64,000 nucleotides of DNA from Prosthecobacter gellanilyticus (lineage in GTDB: Bacteria > Verrucomicrobiota > Verrucomicrobiia > Verrucomicrobiales > Verrucomicrobiaceae), in NCBI RefSeq assembly GCF_007992435.1, contig NZ_BKAG01000026.1, positions 27,794 to 91,793 on the forward strand. Reading direction: 5' to 3'. Of the stretch, positions 16,928 through 25,487 are shown in pieces; position 1 is the first letter of the stretch; every line of letters starts with the position of its first letter. The position numbers were made by a program, and so were the translations under genes. The notes under the pieces were generated by a model that was not told where the DNA came from, searched no databases, and saw only the letters and a program-made list of their open reading frames with translations.

Positions 16928-17140
16928 ATGACTGTCACGCTCATTGAACCAGCTTAGTCTTTGCTCCACGAGCAAGTCGCGAACGGGCAGTTTCCCAGCA
17001 TTGAGGCCGCACTGGAAACAGCAGTTGAAGTCGTTTTTGGCCGCAAGGCCTCCCCTGCGCTTAAATCCCTGCTTGATGAGGCATTGTCGCATTCAGGACA
17101 AAGCATTCCAGTCTCACAGCTGCGCCGGAAAGTGGCATGA
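16928..17140 (+). pseudogene. ParD-like antitoxin broken by an in-frame amber codon
   Basis: Reading from the ATG at 16928 gives MTVTLIEPA, then a TAG at 16955-16957. The same frame then continues uninterrupted as SLLHEQVANGQFPSIEAALE and further to LLDEALSHSGQSIPVSQLRR, ending at a TGA at 17138-17140. The pattern (short beta start, then a helix with 'V-x-x-G-x-F-x-S-x-E-A') is that of ParD/RHH-type antitoxins. With the stop codon the antitoxin would not be made unless the amber is suppressed or is a sequencing error. I see no toxin gene beside it. Confidence 0.5.
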
Positions 17141-17253
17141 AGCCGGTTTGAGCAGCCTCAGATTCTGAACTGTTCGGAACATCGCACAAGGCTGGCAAAC
17201 TCTGGCCTTTCAGGTGTTGCTTGTAGAAGCAGCGGGGACGACAGGGGCAGACT

Positions 17254-18366
17254 ATGAACACGCTTCGCATCGGTGCCATTGGCGCAGGAGGCTTCGGCCT
17301 GTTCGCTCTCCAGCAGTTTCTTCAAATCCCGGGCGTGGAGCTCGCGGGCATCGCGGGGACGTATCGTGAGGCGGCGCTGGCCGTGGCGCGGCGCTTTGGT
17401 GTGCCTGATCTGGTGGAGGTGGATGCGCTGCTCGCAAGCCCGGAAGTCGATCTGGTGTACATCGCGACGCCGCCCTTCCTCCACTACGCGCAGGCCCTGG
17501 CGGCGCTGAATGCGGGCAAGCATGTGATCTGCGAAAAGCCGCTCGCCCTGACGGTGGCAGAAGCGGATGAACTGGTGGCGCTGGCCCAGGCCAAGAATCT
17601 CCTCTGCATCGCCAATCTGATGCAGCGCTACAATCCGCTGTTTGAATCCGTGCGGCAGCTGGTCGAGTCCCGCGTGCTCGGCGAGTGCCTGCACGGCTGG
17701 TTTGAAAACTACGCGAGCGATGAAGGGCTGCGAGCGGAGCACTGGTTCTGGGACCGCAAACTGAGCGGCGGCATCTTCATCGAGCATGGGGTGCATTTCT
17801 TTGATCTCTTCGAAGGCTGGCTGGGCCAGGGCGAGGTGGTGGCTGCACAGCGTGTGCTGAGGTCTGGCTCAGGCATTGAGGAGCAGGTGCAGTGCACGGT
17901 GCGCCATGCGAGCGGTGCGCTGGTGAATTTTCATCACAGCTTCACGCAGCCCTCGCGCATGGACCGGCAGGAGTTTCGGCTGCTCTTTGAGCATGGTGAT
18001 GTGACGCTGGAGGAATGGGTGCCGGTGCGTGCGCGCATCCGTGCCGCGGTGAACGAGGAGCAGACACGCACGCTGCTGGAGCTGTTTCCCGGCGCGAGTC
18101 TGGATGTGCTGAAGACCTATGGAGGCAGTGATCGTGCGGCGCGTGGCCGGTTCAAGGAGCTCGACTTCTCCCAGCAGATCGAGCTGCGCCACGGCTTGGG
18201 CGATGACAAGATGCGCCGCTACTGTGAGCTGCTGCGCGAGCTCTTCACGGATCAGCTGGCCTGGCTGCGAGACCGCACGCATGTGCGAAAGGTGACGGAG
18301 CGAAACGGCCGTGACTCACTCGCGATGGCCGAGAAGGCGACACATCTCGCCGAGGCTTCCGCGTGA
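17254..18366 (+). CDS. Gfo/Idh/MocA family oxidoreductase
   Basis: A 370-residue NAD(P)-dependent dehydrogenase. The Rossmann loop GAIGAGGFG is at the N-terminus, and HVICEKPLALTVAEAD contains the EKP motif that defines the family. The substrate-side HWFWDRKLSGG segment has the catalytic-type Lys and EHGVHFFDLFEGW the conserved His. There is no signal peptide, so it is cytoplasmic. Members oxidise or reduce sugars and related polyols; this substrate is unknown. It stands alone between the broken antitoxin and a DUF808 gene in opposite orientation. Confidence 0.9.
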   Translation: MNTLRIGAIGAGGFGLFALQQFLQIPGVELAGIAGTYREAALAVARRFGVPDLVEVDALLASPEVDLVYIATPPFLHYAQALAALNAGKHVICEKPLALTVAEADELVALAQAKNLLCIANLMQRYNPLFESVRQLVESRVLGECLHGWFENYASDEGLRAEHWFWDRKLSGGIFIEHGVHFFDLFEGWLGQGEVVAAQRVLRSGSGIEEQVQCTVRHASGALVNFHHSFTQPSRMDRQEFRLLFEHGDVTLEEWVPVRARIRAAVNEEQTRTLLELFPGASLDVLKTYGGSDRAARGRFKELDFSQQIELRHGLGDDKMRRYCELLRELFTDQLAWLRDRTHVRKVTERNGRDSLAMAEKATHLAEASA

Positions 18367-18426
18367 TCGGCAACGGGGAGGAGTAAGAACAAACAAAAGG
18401 TTATCCTACCGCTTGAGGTGCAGCCT

Positions 18427-19407
18427 TCACGCCGCTGGCTTCTTCCCAAACATGCCCTTCACCGCCTTGAAAACCGGGATCAGCACATAGTTGGCCAGTG
18501 GATCCACGAGGGCGCCAATGAGGACACCGAGGACGCCGGCGATGAAGGCACCGGTGAGCCAGGCGAGGAAGGACTGAAGGGCGGCGGGGACGACGTGGGC
18601 TACTGTCTCCGAGGCGTGGTGAACCATCTCCTCAGGGCCATGCGCGCCGAGGGCATGCAGGCCGTGAATGAGGATGCCGCCACCGACCCAGAGCATGGCG
18701 AGCATGCCGACGAAGCTGAGCAGTTTTAACACGACGGGCATGCCGAGCACGATGCCGCGGCCGAGGGCACTCACTGGACTGCGCGGGGAGCGTGAAAGCG
18801 CCAGGCCGACGTCATCGGCCTTCACAATCACGGCGACGACGCCATAGACGAGCAGGGTCATGGCGGCGCCGACGACACCCAGCACCAGGGCCTGCATCCA
18901 GGTCGGCGAGGTGGCGACGGAAGCGAGGGTAATGGCCATGATCTCGGCGGAGAGGATGAAGTCCGTGCGAATGGCGCTGCTGACGCGCTCTTTTTCCAGT
19001 TCCTCCGCGGTGAGCACGGCCATGACGGTGGCCTCGGGGGACTCATGATGCGGGCGGATCAGATCCATCACCTTGTGGAAGCCTTCCAGGCACAGGAAGG
19101 CACCTCCTGCCATGAGCAGCGGGGTGATGGCCCAGGGGGCGAGAGCGCTCAGGAGCAGCGCGCCGGGCAGGAGGATCAGCAGCTTGTTCTTCAGCGAGCC
19201 GATGGCAATCTTGGCGATGATCGCAAGCTCACGCTCTGCGGCGAGGCCGACGACATATCGCGGGGTGACAGCGGCATCATCGATGACGATGCCTGCGGCC
19301 TTGCTGCCTGCTTTCGCGGCCTGGGCGCCGGCATCATCCAGAGAGGCGGCGGCCACCTTGGTGAGGGCGGAAAGATCATCCAGCAGAGCGATCCAGCCGG
19401 AGGTCAT
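18427..19407 (-). CDS. DUF808 family inner-membrane protein (YedI-like)
   Basis: A 326-residue multi-pass membrane protein. The N-terminal segment GWIALLDDLSALTKVAAASL and the following DDAAVTPRYVVG are characteristic of DUF808/YedI proteins. Several long hydrophobic stretches follow, including LLILLPGALLLSALAPWAIT and ALVLGVVGAAMTLLVYGVVA. Length is normal for the family. The biochemical role of YedI is not established. The gene is convergent with the Gfo/Idh/MocA gene. Confidence 0.87.
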   Translation of the reverse strand: MTSGWIALLDDLSALTKVAAASLDDAGAQAAKAGSKAAGIVIDDAAVTPRYVVGLAAERELAIIAKIAIGSLKNKLLILLPGALLLSALAPWAITPLLMAGGAFLCLEGFHKVMDLIRPHHESPEATVMAVLTAEELEKERVSSAIRTDFILSAEIMAITLASVATSPTWMQALVLGVVGAAMTLLVYGVVAVIVKADDVGLALSRSPRSPVSALGRGIVLGMPVVLKLLSFVGMLAMLWVGGGILIHGLHALGAHGPEEMVHHASETVAHVVPAALQSFLAWLTGAFIAGVLGVLIGALVDPLANYVLIPVFKAVKGMFGKKPAA

Positions 19408-19554
19408 GGGCGGACTCCTTTCGAAACGTGACGAGTGGAATTAAGGGCGCGTGGCATGTCAGTGCGGCTCTTTAGGGAGGTGGGCGGGAAGCTCAAGGGG
19501 GAATGAGGACTCTTGGGAGCTTGCAAACGGGGCCGTATCCTCGAAAATAGAGCC

Positions 19555-19749
19555 ATGAGCACTACGGAAATGCTTCAACTCAAACAGCAACTCTCGCGCT
19601 TCACCGAAAGGGAACGCCGGGAGGTTGCTGCTTATCTGCATCGCTTGAAGCAGAGCTCGCCCGCCTGGCAGAAGGAGATGACCAAGCGGATGTCCGAGAT
19701 GGATTCAGGCAAGAAATTCAAGCTTCCCACCACTCGCGTTCGCGCTTGA
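19555..19749 (+). CDS. Putative antitoxin of a type II toxin-antitoxin pair
   Basis: A 64-residue, highly charged, mostly helical protein (MLQLKQQLSRFTERERREVA near the start) with a basic, probably disordered C-terminus. It ends one base before the start of a RelE/ParE-like gene, the standard antitoxin-toxin order. No specific antitoxin superfamily is clear. The N-terminal helices may bind DNA and the tail may mask the toxin, which is inference from organisation. Confidence 0.6.
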   Translation: MSTTEMLQLKQQLSRFTERERREVAAYLHRLKQSSPAWQKEMTKRMSEMDSGKKFKLPTTRVRA

Positions 19750-19750
19750 G

Positions 19751-20008
19751 ATGCCCCGCTCCTCCTACGAGCCTATATTATCGGCGAAGGCGTGGGAATT
19801 TTTTACCGCCCTCACTCGCAAGCGTCAGCAGCGGCTGACCAAACTGATTTATTTACTGGCGGATTACCCTCATCGACTGGGTGACTATCAAACTCGTGAT
19901 AGTGTGGGACGTTTTCTCGAGAACTTACAGATGGAGGGGTTTGTTTTCACCTACTGGGCGGATGGTGCCGTGAAGGAACTGCGCATTCTGGATATCGTGG
20001 AGCTTTGA
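19751..20008 (+). CDS. RelE/ParE-like toxin
   Basis: An 85-residue protein with the RelE/ParE layout: two N-terminal helices rich in Arg and Lys (KAWEFFTALTRKRQQRLTKL), then beta strands ending FVFTYWADGAVKELRILDIV. RelE-type toxins cleave mRNA on the ribosome and ParE types poison gyrase; the sequence does not decide between them. The GFVFTYWADG strand matches the family's 'f-v-x-Y-x-v-d' pattern. The start is one base after the antitoxin stop, so they form one transcription unit. Confidence 0.7.
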   Translation: MPRSSYEPILSAKAWEFFTALTRKRQQRLTKLIYLLADYPHRLGDYQTRDSVGRFLENLQMEGFVFTYWADGAVKELRILDIVEL

Positions 20009-20097
20009 CTCAGGTCATCGCATGAGACGATTCAGTGTTTCCGCGTGCAAGGATGGTGGTTTCCGTCAGTTTAGGTGGCAACCACCACGCATTACCC

Positions 20098-21006
20098 ATG
20101 CCCACACGCCGCCATTTTCTCCACACTGCTTTGAGTTTTGCTGCCATGCCCGCTTTCACACGGGCAGCGGCTCCGGGAGGGATCAGCCTGGGGTTCAGCC
20201 TTTATGGGATGAAGACGCTGCCGCTGGATGAGGCGCTGAAGACCTGTGCGGAGATCGGCTACTCAAATGTGGAGATCGCGCTGAATGCGGGATATCCCAC
20301 GGAGCCGAAGGTTTTCACGCCTGAGGCGCGCAAGGCGGCGGTGCAGCAGCTGGCGGCGCTGAAGCTGGATGCCCCCTGTCTCATGGTGAACATCAGCCTG
20401 ACGGTGGATGAGAAGACTCATGCGCAGGCGCTGCAGACGATCCGTGATGCAGCGCAGGTGGCGCGGGATCTGAATGCGGCGAACCCGCCAATCATTGAGA
20501 CGGTGCTGGGTGGCAAGCCAGCAACCTGGGAGGAGCAGAAGGCGGGCATGGTGGAGCACTTGCAATCCTGGGCCGAGACGGCGGAGAAGGAAAAGACGAC
20601 GATCGCCATCAAGGCGCATGTCGGCAGCGCGGTGAACTCGCCGGAGCGGCTGCTCTGGCTGCTAGAAAAGGTGAAGTCCCCGGCGATCCAGGTGGCCTAT
20701 GACTACAGCCACTTTGAGCTGCAGGGAATCGACATGGAGGAGAGCATGAAACTCCTGCTGCCACGCACGAAGTTCATCCATGTGAAGGATTCGGTGGGCG
20801 AGCCTGGAAAATTCCAGTTCCTGCTGCCGGGTGAAGGGCGCACGGACTACGTGAAGTATTTCACGGCGCTCAAAAAGCACGGCTACCAAGGTCCGGTGGT
20901 CGTGGAGGTCAGCGGGCAGGTGTTTAACAAGCCTGGATATGAGCCTGTGGCTGCGGCAAAGAAGTGTTACTCCGCGCTGGCCGGGGCTTTGGCAAAGGTT
21001 GGTTAG
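20098..21006 (+). CDS. Exported TIM-barrel protein, sugar phosphate isomerase/epimerase type
   Basis: A 302-residue protein starting MPTRRHFLHTALSFAAMPAF, a twin-arginine-type signal. The mature part is an AP endonuclease family 2/xylose isomerase-like TIM barrel: EALKTCAEIGYSNVEIAL opens the barrel. AYDYSHFELQG, KFIHVKDSVG and GPVVVEVSGQVF contain the expected metal-ligand strands. The ATG at 20098 is chosen because it starts the signal peptide; the frame extends upstream without similarity. Such exported isomerase-like proteins are abundant in Verrucomicrobia and Planctomycetes, and substrates are mostly unknown. A terminator follows 25 bases after the stop. Confidence 0.85.
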   Translation: MPTRRHFLHTALSFAAMPAFTRAAAPGGISLGFSLYGMKTLPLDEALKTCAEIGYSNVEIALNAGYPTEPKVFTPEARKAAVQQLAALKLDAPCLMVNISLTVDEKTHAQALQTIRDAAQVARDLNAANPPIIETVLGGKPATWEEQKAGMVEHLQSWAETAEKEKTTIAIKAHVGSAVNSPERLLWLLEKVKSPAIQVAYDYSHFELQGIDMEESMKLLLPRTKFIHVKDSVGEPGKFQFLLPGEGRTDYVKYFTALKKHGYQGPVVVEVSGQVFNKPGYEPVAAAKKCYSALAGALAKVG

Positions 21007-21031
21007 GCCACCAGGGCATCACGAAACAAAA

Positions 21032-21067
21032 AAAACAGCGGGCCGGATGGCCCGCTGTTTTGTTTTT
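21032..21067 (+). terminator. Rho-independent terminator
   Basis: AAAACAGCGGGCC at 21032-21044, loop GGAT, and GGCCCGCTGTTTT at 21049-21061 form a perfect 13-bp stem, followed by GTTTTT. The A-tract on the other side makes it potentially bidirectional, although the next gene on the minus strand ends 56 bases away at 21123. Confidence 0.9.
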
Positions 21068-21122
21068 GAAATGTTTTTAGTTGGGCCATTCCAAGCGGAT
21101 GCCGGGAATGCTCATGAGCTGA

Positions 21123-21614
21123 TCAGCTCTCCTGACCGCGCAGGCGGCCGATCATCTCGCGGATGTGCGGGGCCTTGGAGGCGCGTGGCCCCAGGATGGC
21201 GAGGCTCTTGGTCACGGAACCCCACTTCAGGATGCGGATGTTCACGTTGCGAGTGCCCCAGAGATTCATCTGGTTGGTGGTGGGCTGGTAGATGTCGATG
21301 GTGCGGGTGCCGACGAGGGCGGAACCGTAATCATCGATGACGTAGACGGAGGGATCCGATTGGATCTGGAAGACCGTGCCCACAGGGAACACGGACCAGT
21401 CAGCAGCGGCGCTGCGCACCGTGCCACTTCTCAGTGGCGTGCCCACGGCGCTGCGGGGGCCATACTTGATGTGATCACTCTCAGTGTGAGTATAGGCAGT
21501 CGTGCGCACAGCCTGTACAACAGGCGGTGCTGTGCTGGTTGTTTTAAGGGAGAGTTCTTTAGCAGAAGCAAATCCACAGAGGGCAGCCAGACACAGTAGG
21601 GTGGTTTGGATCAA
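21123..21614 (-). CDS. Secreted 3D-domain protein
   Basis: A 163-residue protein with a signal peptide (LLCLAALCGFASA) and a C-terminal 3D domain, named for three conserved aspartates. PVGTVFQIQSDPSVYVIDDY leads into GSALVGTRTIDIY, the family core. The fold is the double-psi beta barrel shared with MltA and Rpf/YocH-type cell-wall enzymes, so a role in peptidoglycan binding or cleavage is likely. It is short, with no extra binding domain such as LysM or SH3. Confidence 0.8.
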   Translation of the reverse strand: MIQTTLLCLAALCGFASAKELSLKTTSTAPPVVQAVRTTAYTHTESDHIKYGPRSAVGTPLRSGTVRSAAADWSVFPVGTVFQIQSDPSVYVIDDYGSALVGTRTIDIYQPTTNQMNLWGTRNVNIRILKWGSVTKSLAILGPRASKAPHIREMIGRLRGQES

Positions 21615-22004
21615 AACAACGGGGGGTTGGTTAGGTCACACCTTGGGACATGAGGTCCACAAAGGGGCGGAGAGAATGCAGGCAAATAAATCTTTGTCAA
21701 CCTTCTCGTTAAGCCATTCGACCTGACCAACGCATCAGGTGTTCATTTTGGATGTGTCTTTATTATTTTTGATACGGTGAATATCTAAATTTTGTCATCT
21801 TTTTAGTTGTTCCAAAACGACATTCTAGTGGGTGTTCAAAATTAGAATGTGAACAAGTGCCTTTTACTGGGACATATGGCACACAATTTACAATTTCATT
21901 TCTTTCGATCGAATGAACAACTCGAAGGCCACGGCAGAACATTTATAGTCGCGCTTTCAGTTAGGCCATATAGCTCTTTTTGTTAGGCGTAACAGCCACA
22001 CGTC
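21615..22004. other. AT-rich intergenic region, no convincing gene
   Basis: About 390 bases, distinctly AT-rich between 21735 and 21985. It lies upstream of the 3D-domain gene and downstream of the Gly/Ser-linker protein gene. A 36-residue frame at 21876-21986 (MAHNLQFHFFRSNEQLEGHG at its start) is open but has no ribosome binding site. Promoters for the 3D-domain gene may lie here, but I cannot point to a clear one. Confidence 0.5.
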
Positions 22005-22730
22005 TCACCGCCTGCCTTGAAGTGAACGGTCCACCATGGACTCGTAAATCTTGCGGCGCTCATCGAGGCCGAGGCCGCGATTGCGCAGACCGAGCATCTG
22101 CTTGTTGATGTCCTCACGCTGGCCCACGCTCAGTTTCGAAAGCTTCTCCACCATCGCTGCTGGTGGCTTCTGAGGATAACCATCCGAAGAGAAACCTTCG
22201 CGATAATTCACGGCGGCATTCTTCGCCTCTTCTGTCTGCGATTTGCTCAAGGGCGGAGCGTCTCTGCTAGAGCTGCCACTGCTGCCGGAGCTTCCGCCGG
22301 ATGATTTGCGAGCCAGTTTGGCCGGTGGCTTTTGATAGCGGATGGAGACCGTCTGTCCTCCAGGGACCTGGACTTTGGCGGACCATGTCATCATGTTAGC
22401 GGGATCACCACCGACACCCACTAATTGCCAGCCATGAAAGTTAGGCGTCTTCGAGACGACCTGGGATTCCATCGTCTTGGTATCGAGCAAGGTGGCGTAG
22501 GTCTCGTTGTCGAAATGCGCGATGCCGGTGAGGATGACAGAGTCCGAGACACCCAGGGTACGGGTGAAGGGCGAGTTCGACATCAAGGCCTGGAAGTCCT
22601 CGGTATTGAAGGCCTGGGGGATGGCCCCATCGTCATCATTGGACGGAGGAGTTTGCTGGGGCGGTTCGACTCCCCGCGCGGCTGACATGCCGAGCCAAGT
22701 GATGAGGAGAAGGCTGCGCGAGAGATTCAT
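22005..22730 (-). CDS. Secreted protein of unknown function with a Gly/Ser linker
   Basis: A 241-residue protein beginning MNLSRSLLLITWLGMSAA, a signal peptide. The N-terminal half contains SPFTRTLGVSDSVILTGIAH and a beta-rich segment up to QTVSIRYQKPPAKLARK. A low-complexity Gly/Ser linker of about 18 residues follows. The C-terminal half is helical, with repeated basic residues near KQMLGLRNRGLGLDERRK. The N-terminal block resembles proteins found only in Verrucomicrobia, and I know no function for it. The ATG at 22730 is preferred over one 60 bases upstream because it starts at the signal peptide. Confidence 0.6.
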   Translation of the reverse strand: MNLSRSLLLITWLGMSAARGVEPPQQTPPSNDDDGAIPQAFNTEDFQALMSNSPFTRTLGVSDSVILTGIAHFDNETYATLLDTKTMESQVVSKTPNFHGWQLVGVGGDPANMMTWSAKVQVPGGQTVSIRYQKPPAKLARKSSGGSSGSSGSSSRDAPPLSKSQTEEAKNAAVNYREGFSSDGYPQKPPAAMVEKLSKLSVGQREDINKQMLGLRNRGLGLDERRKIYESMVDRSLQGRR

Positions 22731-22881
22731 GCCAGCGAGATACGGGGAATGGCGGGCAGAACCATCAAGGTGGCGGTAGAAAGTCGGCACAAGTTTCGGG
22801 GGATGGAGGGCGAACGAGAGCTACTTTGTTCTGCGGTAGCGGCCTTTGATCAAACTCGGTGGGCGGAGCCGTTATGGGGAG

Positions 22882-24504
22882 ATGCTTTCCCGTGCTTTTC
22901 TCTCTGCTTCGTTCCTTGCCCTGGCGCTGACTTCCCTGGCTGCGGATGCGCCGCTTTCACTGGTGCTGCAATCACGTGCGCCCAATGGCAGGGCGGCGCT
23001 GGTGAAGGAGCAGTGGCTGCCATCGCGGACGGCGATCATTGTGTGTGACATGTGGGACCTGCATCACTGCAAGAATGCGGTGACGCGCGAGGGTGAGATG
23101 GCGCCGCGCATGAACGAGGTGATCGAGAAGGCGCGGCAGGCAGGTGTGCTGATCATTCATGCGCCGAGCTCCTGCATGAAACCCTATGAAGGCACGGCGG
23201 CACGCCAGCGTGCGCAGTCAGCTCCCACGGCGGCACGTCTGCCGGACAAGATCAGTGAATGGTGCAAGCAGATCCCAGCTGAGGAAGCGGCGGTATATCC
23301 GCTGGATCAAAATGATGGTGGTGAGGATGATGATGCCACCGAGCACACGGCCTGGGCTGCGGAGCTGACAAAGAAAGGGCTGAACCCCAAGATGCCATGG
23401 ACGAAGCAGATCGACGTGCTGCGCATCGACCAAAACAAAGATGCCATCAGTGACAGCGGTACGGAGATCTGGAATCTGCTGGAGGCGCGGGACATCGACA
23501 ATGTGATCCTCATGGGTGTGCACACCAACATGTGCGTGGCGGGCCGCCCCTTTGGTCTGCGGCAGATGGCGAAGAACGGCAAGCATGTGGTGCTGATGCG
23601 TGACATGACGGACACGATGTATAACCCGGCGCGCTGGCCCTTCGTGAGCCACACACGCGGCACGGAGCTTTTCATCCAGCATGTGGAGAGAGTGATCTGC
23701 CCCACGATCACCTCGGACCAGCTCATCGGCGGCAAGCCCTTTGCCTTCAGTGATGCGACGGCAGGCCCGAAGCGTTTGCAGATCCTTTTGTTAGGCGACA
23801 GCACCACCGAGGCGATCATTCCGAAGCAGCTGGCGCCGGATGAGCCGCAGATCGAGGACACGCTGCGCATCCTGCTCGCGACCCAGGGAGGGCTGCCAGC
23901 GTGTGATGTCTACAATGAAGGGGTGAGCGGTGAGTTCATCCGCCGGCTGCTGGACACGCGCTATGACAAGGCAGTGAAGACGAAGCCGCAGGCAGACTAC
24001 ATCTTCATCCGTTATGGCATCAATGACCGCGCGAAGGTGCCTGACTTCACCACGTCCTTCACGAAGGATTTCAAGGAGCTGCTGGCACGCCTGCGCAAGG
24101 ATCATCCGAAGGCAATGCTGATCCCGATGACGACGATTCCGTATGCAGCGAACAGCCAGCATGAGGACATCAATGCGTTTATCGTGCAGGTGGCGAAGGA
24201 GGAGAAGCTGACGCTCTTTGACATCGCCCCGCGCTATCTGGCCGAGCTGAAGAAGAGCCCGGACGGGCTGAACTACCGGCGCTATGCGCTGGCGAAGGTG
24301 CCGGAGAATCTGCGCCCCTTTGCCACGCCTTATATCGTGCAGGGCAAGGACCCGCAGGTGGTGGTGCTGGACAACCGGCTGGATGGTGTGTTCGGCCATC
24401 TGCCGGGCTGGTATGGAGACCGGCACCCGACGCTGGCAGGCTACAACGTGATCGCTGATGAGACGGCAAAGTGGCTGGCGCCGATCATTCGGGAACGGAA
24501 GTAA
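22882..24504 (+). CDS. Secreted isochorismatase-like and SGNH/GDSL hydrolase fusion protein
   Basis: A 540-residue two-domain protein with a signal peptide (MLSRAFLSASFLALALTSLA). Domain 1 (about 45-290) is an isochorismatase-like cysteine hydrolase: AIIVCDMWDLHHC has the catalytic-type Asp and VILMGVHTNMCVAGRPFG the Cys. Domain 2 (about 300-540) is an SGNH hydrolase: ILLLGDSTTEAI carries the Ser block, FIRYGINDR the Asn block and YGDRHPTLAGYN the Asp-x-x-His block. The ATG at 22882 starts the signal peptide. The fusion suggests two hydrolytic steps on one extracellular substrate, possibly an amide and an ester on a carbohydrate, which is inference. Confidence 0.85.
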   Translation: MLSRAFLSASFLALALTSLAADAPLSLVLQSRAPNGRAALVKEQWLPSRTAIIVCDMWDLHHCKNAVTREGEMAPRMNEVIEKARQAGVLIIHAPSSCMKPYEGTAARQRAQSAPTAARLPDKISEWCKQIPAEEAAVYPLDQNDGGEDDDATEHTAWAAELTKKGLNPKMPWTKQIDVLRIDQNKDAISDSGTEIWNLLEARDIDNVILMGVHTNMCVAGRPFGLRQMAKNGKHVVLMRDMTDTMYNPARWPFVSHTRGTELFIQHVERVICPTITSDQLIGGKPFAFSDATAGPKRLQILLLGDSTTEAIIPKQLAPDEPQIEDTLRILLATQGGLPACDVYNEGVSGEFIRRLLDTRYDKAVKTKPQADYIFIRYGINDRAKVPDFTTSFTKDFKELLARLRKDHPKAMLIPMTTIPYAANSQHEDINAFIVQVAKEEKLTLFDIAPRYLAELKKSPDGLNYRRYALAKVPENLRPFATPYIVQGKDPQVVVLDNRLDGVFGHLPGWYGDRHPTLAGYNVIADETAKWLAPIIRERK

Positions 24505-24578
24505 GCAAAAGCTTCCTTTGGAATGCCATTGACCTATTTTCAGGCTCTCGCCAGCATAGGGGAAGTCCACTCATCTTC

Positions 24579-25364
24579 ATGAAACGAAGCACCTTCCTCA
24601 AATCCACCCTGGCGGCCGCTGGCGCCGTTGGAACAGCCTGCGCCACATCGATCGCCCAAGCTGCCACTGCCGGCAGTGCCGAGTATGTCGAGATCCGGAA
24701 ATACCTGCTCAAGAGTGCTGAGAAGCAGGCGGTCTTGGAGGCTTATCTCAAGGAGGCTGCCATTCCTGCGCTGAATCGTCTGGGTGTGCCGCAGGTGGGC
24801 GTGTTCCTACCGCAAAAGCAGGAGGCACAGCCGGTGGTCTATGTGGTGCTGCGCCATACGTCGCTGGACGCGTTTGCCAAAAGCACTGAACTCCTGGCGG
24901 ACTCCGCCGTGCAGCAGACGGGTGCGACCTATCTGGGTGCTCCAGCCACGGAAGCCGTCTATGAGCGTGTGGAAAGCTGGCTGACTCGTGGCATCGGAGG
25001 CATGCCCGCAGTATCGACACCTGCCAAGGGGAGCCAGTTGTATCAGCTCCGCGTCTATGAGAGCCATAGCGAGAAGGCCGGGAAGAAAAAGATCGAGATG
25101 TTTAACATCGGCGAGCTGGCCATTTTTAAGCGCTGCGGTCTGAACGCGGTGTTCTTTGGCGAGACCGTGGTGGGTCCGCTGATGCCGAATCTGACGTACA
25201 TGCTGGCCTTCAAGGACACGGCGGCCAAAGATGCGGCATGGAACACCTTCCGCGCTGACCCTGACTGGGCCAAGCTCAAAGCCACGCCCGGATTTGCGGA
25301 CAAGGAGATCGTCTCGCGCATCACCAACATCCTGCTCGTGCCTGCTCCGTTCTCACAGATCTGA
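24579..25364 (+). CDS. Exported NIPSNAP family protein
   Basis: A 261-residue protein with an N-terminal export signal (KRSTFLKSTLAAAGAVGTA, Tat-like but with Lys-Arg), then two NIPSNAP-type dimeric alpha/beta-barrel domains. YVEIRKYLLKSAEKQAVLEA opens the first and LYQLRVYESHSEKAGKKKI the second. The latter is the family's characteristic 'y-x-L-R-x-Y' strand followed by a K-rich helix. Secreted NIPSNAPs are frequent in Verrucomicrobia and Planctomycetes, with unknown function. The ATG at 24579 is chosen because it begins the export signal. The gene follows the fusion hydrolase by 74 bases. Confidence 0.82.
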   Translation: MKRSTFLKSTLAAAGAVGTACATSIAQAATAGSAEYVEIRKYLLKSAEKQAVLEAYLKEAAIPALNRLGVPQVGVFLPQKQEAQPVVYVVLRHTSLDAFAKSTELLADSAVQQTGATYLGAPATEAVYERVESWLTRGIGGMPAVSTPAKGSQLYQLRVYESHSEKAGKKKIEMFNIGELAIFKRCGLNAVFFGETVVGPLMPNLTYMLAFKDTAAKDAAWNTFRADPDWAKLKATPGFADKEIVSRITNILLVPAPFSQI

Positions 25365-25487
25365 CGAACGGCATTCAACGTGCTTTGATGCTATCAAGCC
25401 CATGACAGGTGTCATGCTGGCACGTGCCTCTTTGAAGCCCGATACGAGCCAGGAGCGTAGGGTTCCTTTCGCAGACACTCATCCTTC

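Noticed and set aside
21876..21986. 36-residue plus-strand frame in the AT-rich gap
   Set aside because: It is short, with no ribosome binding site and no recognisable partner; it was mentioned only within the intergenic entry.
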